Source of the DNA: Anthopleura xanthogrammica
Lineage: Eukaryota > Cnidaria > Anthozoa > Actiniaria > Actiniidae
NCBI GenBank assembly: GCA_964019055.1
Contig: OZ025214.1
Location: 7,247,858-7,311,857 of the forward strand
DNA: 64,000 nt
Direction: 5' to 3'
Shown: positions 60,970 to 64,000 of the stretch, piece by piece
Position numbering within the stretch: position 1 is the first letter of the stretch
Layout: each line of letters starts with the position of its first letter
Program-made: the position numbers and the translations under genes
The notes under the pieces: generated by a model
The model's database searches: none
What the model saw: only the letters and a program-made list of their open reading frames with translations
Told to the model about the DNA's origin: nothing

Positions 60970-61439
60970 ATTACGTATTACGTTATTATTGTTGTTTTTA
61001 ACGGAAAGTACAGGCAAATGCTTAGTTGTTTAGTGATAAATTTTGAGGAATTAATCAATAGTATCCAAGTTTGACGTTTTGCTTTGCTAATGGTATTGTT
61101 TCTATACACATAAGAAAGGAGAAACATGAGCTGCAAGTAGCAGGAAATCAAACCCAAGGTCTACAAGTGCCTCAGATGAAAATACAATGGCTGACACGTC
61201 GTTGACAAGTGATGTTAGCAACAAATTGAAGACTTGTTAAAATTGTTCTTCGTTTATTACTCGTTATTAAAAATCGCCATTGGATTTTTTTTTTTTTTTT
61301 TTTTTTTGAAAAATAATAGCTTATTGTGTATTCTTTTGGAAACTGAAGAAAACCTAAATATCGACCGTTTGGAGCAATTTTGGGGTATCCTGATATGTTA
61401 ATAGTTTATTTTCTTAAACGAAAAGATGACAAATGACGA

Positions 61440-61735
61440 CAAGTAAAAATGTTCGCTGACTGTTCGTTGACTGCCATAAAAGTGTTTCTTGTAAAGCACT
61501 TTGAATCAATGGAATATGTAACCTTCTCGGTATTTTGAATGGTCATGGAATGGTTACAGTTGAAGCAAAAATGCTAACTATGACAAGTATAATGATTGAA
61601 TTTAAGACAAATGGTAGACAAAACATTTTTCAACAGATAGGATACACGTTTGATTTACCGGTGGAGAAAATCATGTAACTGATTTAAACCACAACTGGAT
61701 CGAAAACACTCAGTTCTCATAACACTCAATCATAT
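61440..61735 (+). promoter_or_regulatory. M13-type upstream region of D'
   Basis: It shares ordered blocks with DNA 5' of copies A, B and D: tggaatatgt.acctt, atggtcat.gaatggttacag, agacaaatggtag, atttaccggtgga and aaaatca.gtaa. An uninterrupted gaatttaagacaaatggtag (about 61596) is the empty site for the TTAA element found upstream of D. Confidence 0.6.
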
Positions 61736-62074
61736 TCTTCCTCTCAAATATAATTTATTATATTTATTTAAATTTTATATTTATCTCGTTTTTGTTGTTG
61801 TACATAATCATATTTATATTATTTGTTGTTACAGTTATCTTTCTTCTTTTTTGACTGAACCATCCTCAACATCACTTATATTTCTCAAGGAGACCTCATA
61901 AGCCCTTTTGTTTCTAGAGGCCTCCTTGCTATATTGCATTTTATTTTTAACATTTTTATTCATCTCTTTGTTTCTTGCCCTGTAATTTTTTGCATTATGT
62001 ATTGTTTTCCCTTTTTGTAATGTATGTATATACTTTATTATATTTTGGCAGAAAATTAAATAAAATAAAAAATA
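61736..62074. mobile_element. Insertion in the D' leader, A-rich 3' end
   Basis: In D the leader runs from aacactc straight into tttgatgagaagggaagc. Here about 335 bp intervene, ending in aaattaaataaaataaaaaa. The A-rich end suggests a retroposed (LINE or SINE type) fragment. No ORF or certain target duplication is seen. Confidence 0.45.
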
Positions 62075-62138
62075 GTTTGATGAGAAGGGAAGCTCGTAGT
62101 ATCATAACAGACACGCAGGAAAAATCAGTGTAGTTTCG

Positions 62139-62167
62139 ATGGAAGGACAGGCGAATGGTGGCAGCAG
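62139..62167 (+). pseudogene. M13 copy D', truncated first exon
   Basis: The ATG at 62139 opens MEGQANGGS, matching the first residues of copies A and B ([10 protein letters not shown]). Homology stops after ggcagcag and the next codons include a stop. It follows a recognisable M13 leader (ataacagacacgcag). Only the first ~10 codons remain. Confidence 0.7.
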
Positions 62168-62230
62168 GTAATTATTGTCTATGAAAAGGAGGGGAAAAAA
62201 GAACTATGACAAGGAATGAATGGAATTTAA

Positions 62231-63284
62231 GGTTACTGGAGACCTTCAGGGGTATCTTTCGTTAAAAACTCTCTCTACGCAACACTTTAAACAAAACCCT
62301 GTAAAACTATATATCGTTTTAAAGCTCATATGATAAAAATTACGAAAAATTGTTTTTTAAAAGCAATTTATTAATTTGAAACGATGCGGGGGCCTTAAAC
62401 ACGAAACGGGTACGTTCCGTAGATGTGAATTAATGGACATGGCGTTAGCGCGTATATCCAAAAGAACTTCACTGTGTGAATTAGCAAAAGTTAAACTACG
62501 AAAGGGTGTGAGCGTTTTTTGATTTTTTGATATGTTAAAAAGTTTATTAAATATTTAAGTTGGAGTGTCGAAATATTTCCATGTCGGCTGACGTTTTACA
62601 GACGAAATAATCAAAATATCAAAAATCACTCACACCCTTTTGTTTATCCAGACTTATTTATACTTTTTGCCAAATTTTATTGAAATTGAACAAAATTATA
62701 TAAACGATTAATTCATTTAAAGATAGAGAATTTTCGTAAAATCGATCATTGAGATTTTAAGCTTTAAAGATTTGGGCAAGTTTCACACCTCGTTAAGACA
62801 TCTGTCATCTGAGAGATACCGCCAGCCAACCAAAAACAAGGAACAACGGGACCAACGGAGCGTCGAAAAAAACACTACGAACTACGCGGGAAATCAACTA
62901 AAAATCGAACACTTCGTTTCTCTGGTAAACTTTAAATAAGGACACAAAAATAATGTAGAATTCCCAAAGGTATCGAAAGTATAGCGTATTCAAAACGCAA
63001 AAGAAATATTAAAGCGCCAGAGTTTCGAAGCGTGGTAGGACACGCGTTTCAACACGCGGGAAAATCGAAAGAGTAACCGATTCAAGTATAATAGGATTAA
63101 CGAGGATTACATTACGACGCCTTCGGTTTTGATTTATTTTCCCTTCAAATCATGTCTTTTAAAATAACTAGCGAACTTTCAAAAATTTCGAAACAATTTT
63201 CAACAAGAGAGACTAATATAAAAACTTTTAATTAGTGAAATATTTTTTTTAGAAACATTTTACCCGCGAAGGTCTCCAGTAGCC
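62231..63284. mobile_element. TTAA-flanked non-autonomous DNA transposon in the D promoter
   Basis: The ends GGTTACTGGAGACCTTC (62231-62247) and GAAGGTCTCCAGTAGCC (63268-63284) are inverted with one mismatch. They are flanked directly by TTAA (62227-62230 and 63285-63288). TTAA duplications are typical of piggyBac and Kolobok families. It is 1,054 bp, has no transposase frame, and contains an inner fold-back with aaagggtgtgag / ctcacaccctttt. The D' upstream region keeps the empty site. Confidence 0.8.
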
Positions 63285-63478
63285 TTAACACAAATGGTAG
63301 TTACGTAAAATATTTTTCAACAGGTAGGATACGAATTTCATTTACCGGTGGAGAAAATCATGTAACTAATTTAAACAGCAACTGAATCGAAAAAACTCTC
63401 AGTTCTCATAACACTCTTTGATGAGAAGGGAAGCTAGTACCATAACAGACACGCAGAAACTGAATCAGTGTAGTCGTG

Positions 63479-64000
63479 ATGGGAAGACAGGAATATGGTG
63501 GCAGCAGCGGGAAACAAGAAAACAAGCAATGGTCGTTAATCCATGGTCCTCTTTTCTTGACAGTCTTTCTTGTAATATCCATGATCCAAGTAGCAACAAG
63601 TCAGGACAAGATTAGCACTCTTGATCAAGGTTCCAACATCATTCCATCACCAAGATATGCCAAGACAACAGGCAAAACCATCACTCAATCTAGCAGGGTT
63701 TGTAACACCAGTAAATGCATTGAGGCAGCCAATCAAATCAGAATCTCAATGAACCTGACCGTGGACCCTTGCGATGACTTTTATGAGTACGCTTGTGGGA
63801 GATGGCACATAAACAATCCTCCAATTCCCGGAGACTCATACTATTCTGTTGAAGAGATAGTTGAAAATGAATCGAACAGATATAAAAAAAGGAAATTAAG
63901 AATGGCAACTATAACAATAAACGGTGCGAGCAAACAAGTAGAGCTATTGTCATCAGATTTGTACAAATCGTGTATGAACGTAACGGCCATCGATAATCTT
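63479..64000 (+). CDS. M13 family metallopeptidase, copy D (5' part, runs off the window)
   Basis: 174 codons stay open from the ATG at 63479 to the window end, which lies within exon 1. The product starts MGRQEYGGSSGKQENKQWSL, has a hydrophobic signal-anchor segment (about 25-40) and then the M13 N-terminal hallmark [14 protein letters not shown]. Cysteines and spacing match copies A and B, but many residues differ. The shared CMN.TAIDNL stretch groups it with copy C. Its leader (ataacagacacgcag, 63446-63460) matches the other copies. No defect is visible in this part; the catalytic exons are outside the window. Confidence 0.88.
   Translation, partial: MGRQEYGGSSGKQENKQWSLIHGPLFLTVFLVISMIQVATSQDKISTLDQGSNIIPSPRYAKTTGKTITQSSRVCNTSKCIEAANQIRISMNLTVDPCDDFYEYACGRWHINNPPIPGDSYYSVEEIVENESNRYKKRKLRMATITINGASKQVELLSSDLYKSCMNVTAIDNL

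Overview
The window is animal nuclear DNA: AT-rich, gene-poor and full of microsatellites, fold-back palindromes and small inverted-repeat transposons, with spliceosomal introns (GT..AG) in every substantial gene. The style of the repeats, the Crypton-like recombinase fragments and the intron-bearing Polinton-type polymerase gene suggest a cnidarian, probably an anthozoan (coral or sea anemone). That is inference, not proof.

Host gene content is a local cluster of one family, the M13 zinc metallopeptidases (neprilysin / endothelin-converting-enzyme type). I reconstruct two full 17-exon, 759-codon genes on the + strand: copy A (2853..18485) and copy B (39101..55183). They lie in two copies of a recent ~18 kb segmental duplication (1533..19342 and 37778..56060). 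Between them, on the - strand, is a broken third copy C: exons 1(partial)-3 at 34504..35150 and exons 4-6 at 19997..21555. On the right are a 5' scrap D' (62139..62167) and the start of another gene, D (63479.., running off the window). Copy A has lost the second zinc-ligand histidine (HEVIQ), while copy B keeps HEVIH.

The most unusual object is an 11,084-bp mobile element at 22059..33142, sitting in intron 3 of copy C. It has ~1,682-bp near-identical terminal inverted repeats that begin 5'-AG, and a 6-bp target duplication (AACTTT). A related host repeat at 60030..60969 preserves the empty site. All its genes are on the - strand, in two units that each start with a TATA box. One is a six-exon gene for a 1,323-aa protein with C2H2 fingers, an endonuclease-VII-like Cys/His motif and a complete family-B DNA polymerase. 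The other is a short Lys/Arg-rich ORF followed 18 bp later by a Fic-domain (AMPylase-type) protein. No integrase, capsid, packaging ATPase or protease gene is visible, so it looks like a reduced Polinton/Maverick-like (adintovirus-related) element with an unusual Fic cargo.

Layout: 1-1532 intergenic with a promoter remnant; 1533-19342 duplication block A; 19343-21730 3' part of copy C plus microsatellites; 21733-22058 host repeat, left half; 22059-33142 Polinton-like element; 33143-33800 host repeat, right half; 34504-35480 5' part of copy C and its upstream region; 35481-37777 no gene seen; 37778-56060 duplication block B; 56061-61430 repeats, a Crypton-type pseudogene and minisatellites; 61430-64000 D' and D with a TTAA-flanked transposon in the D promoter.
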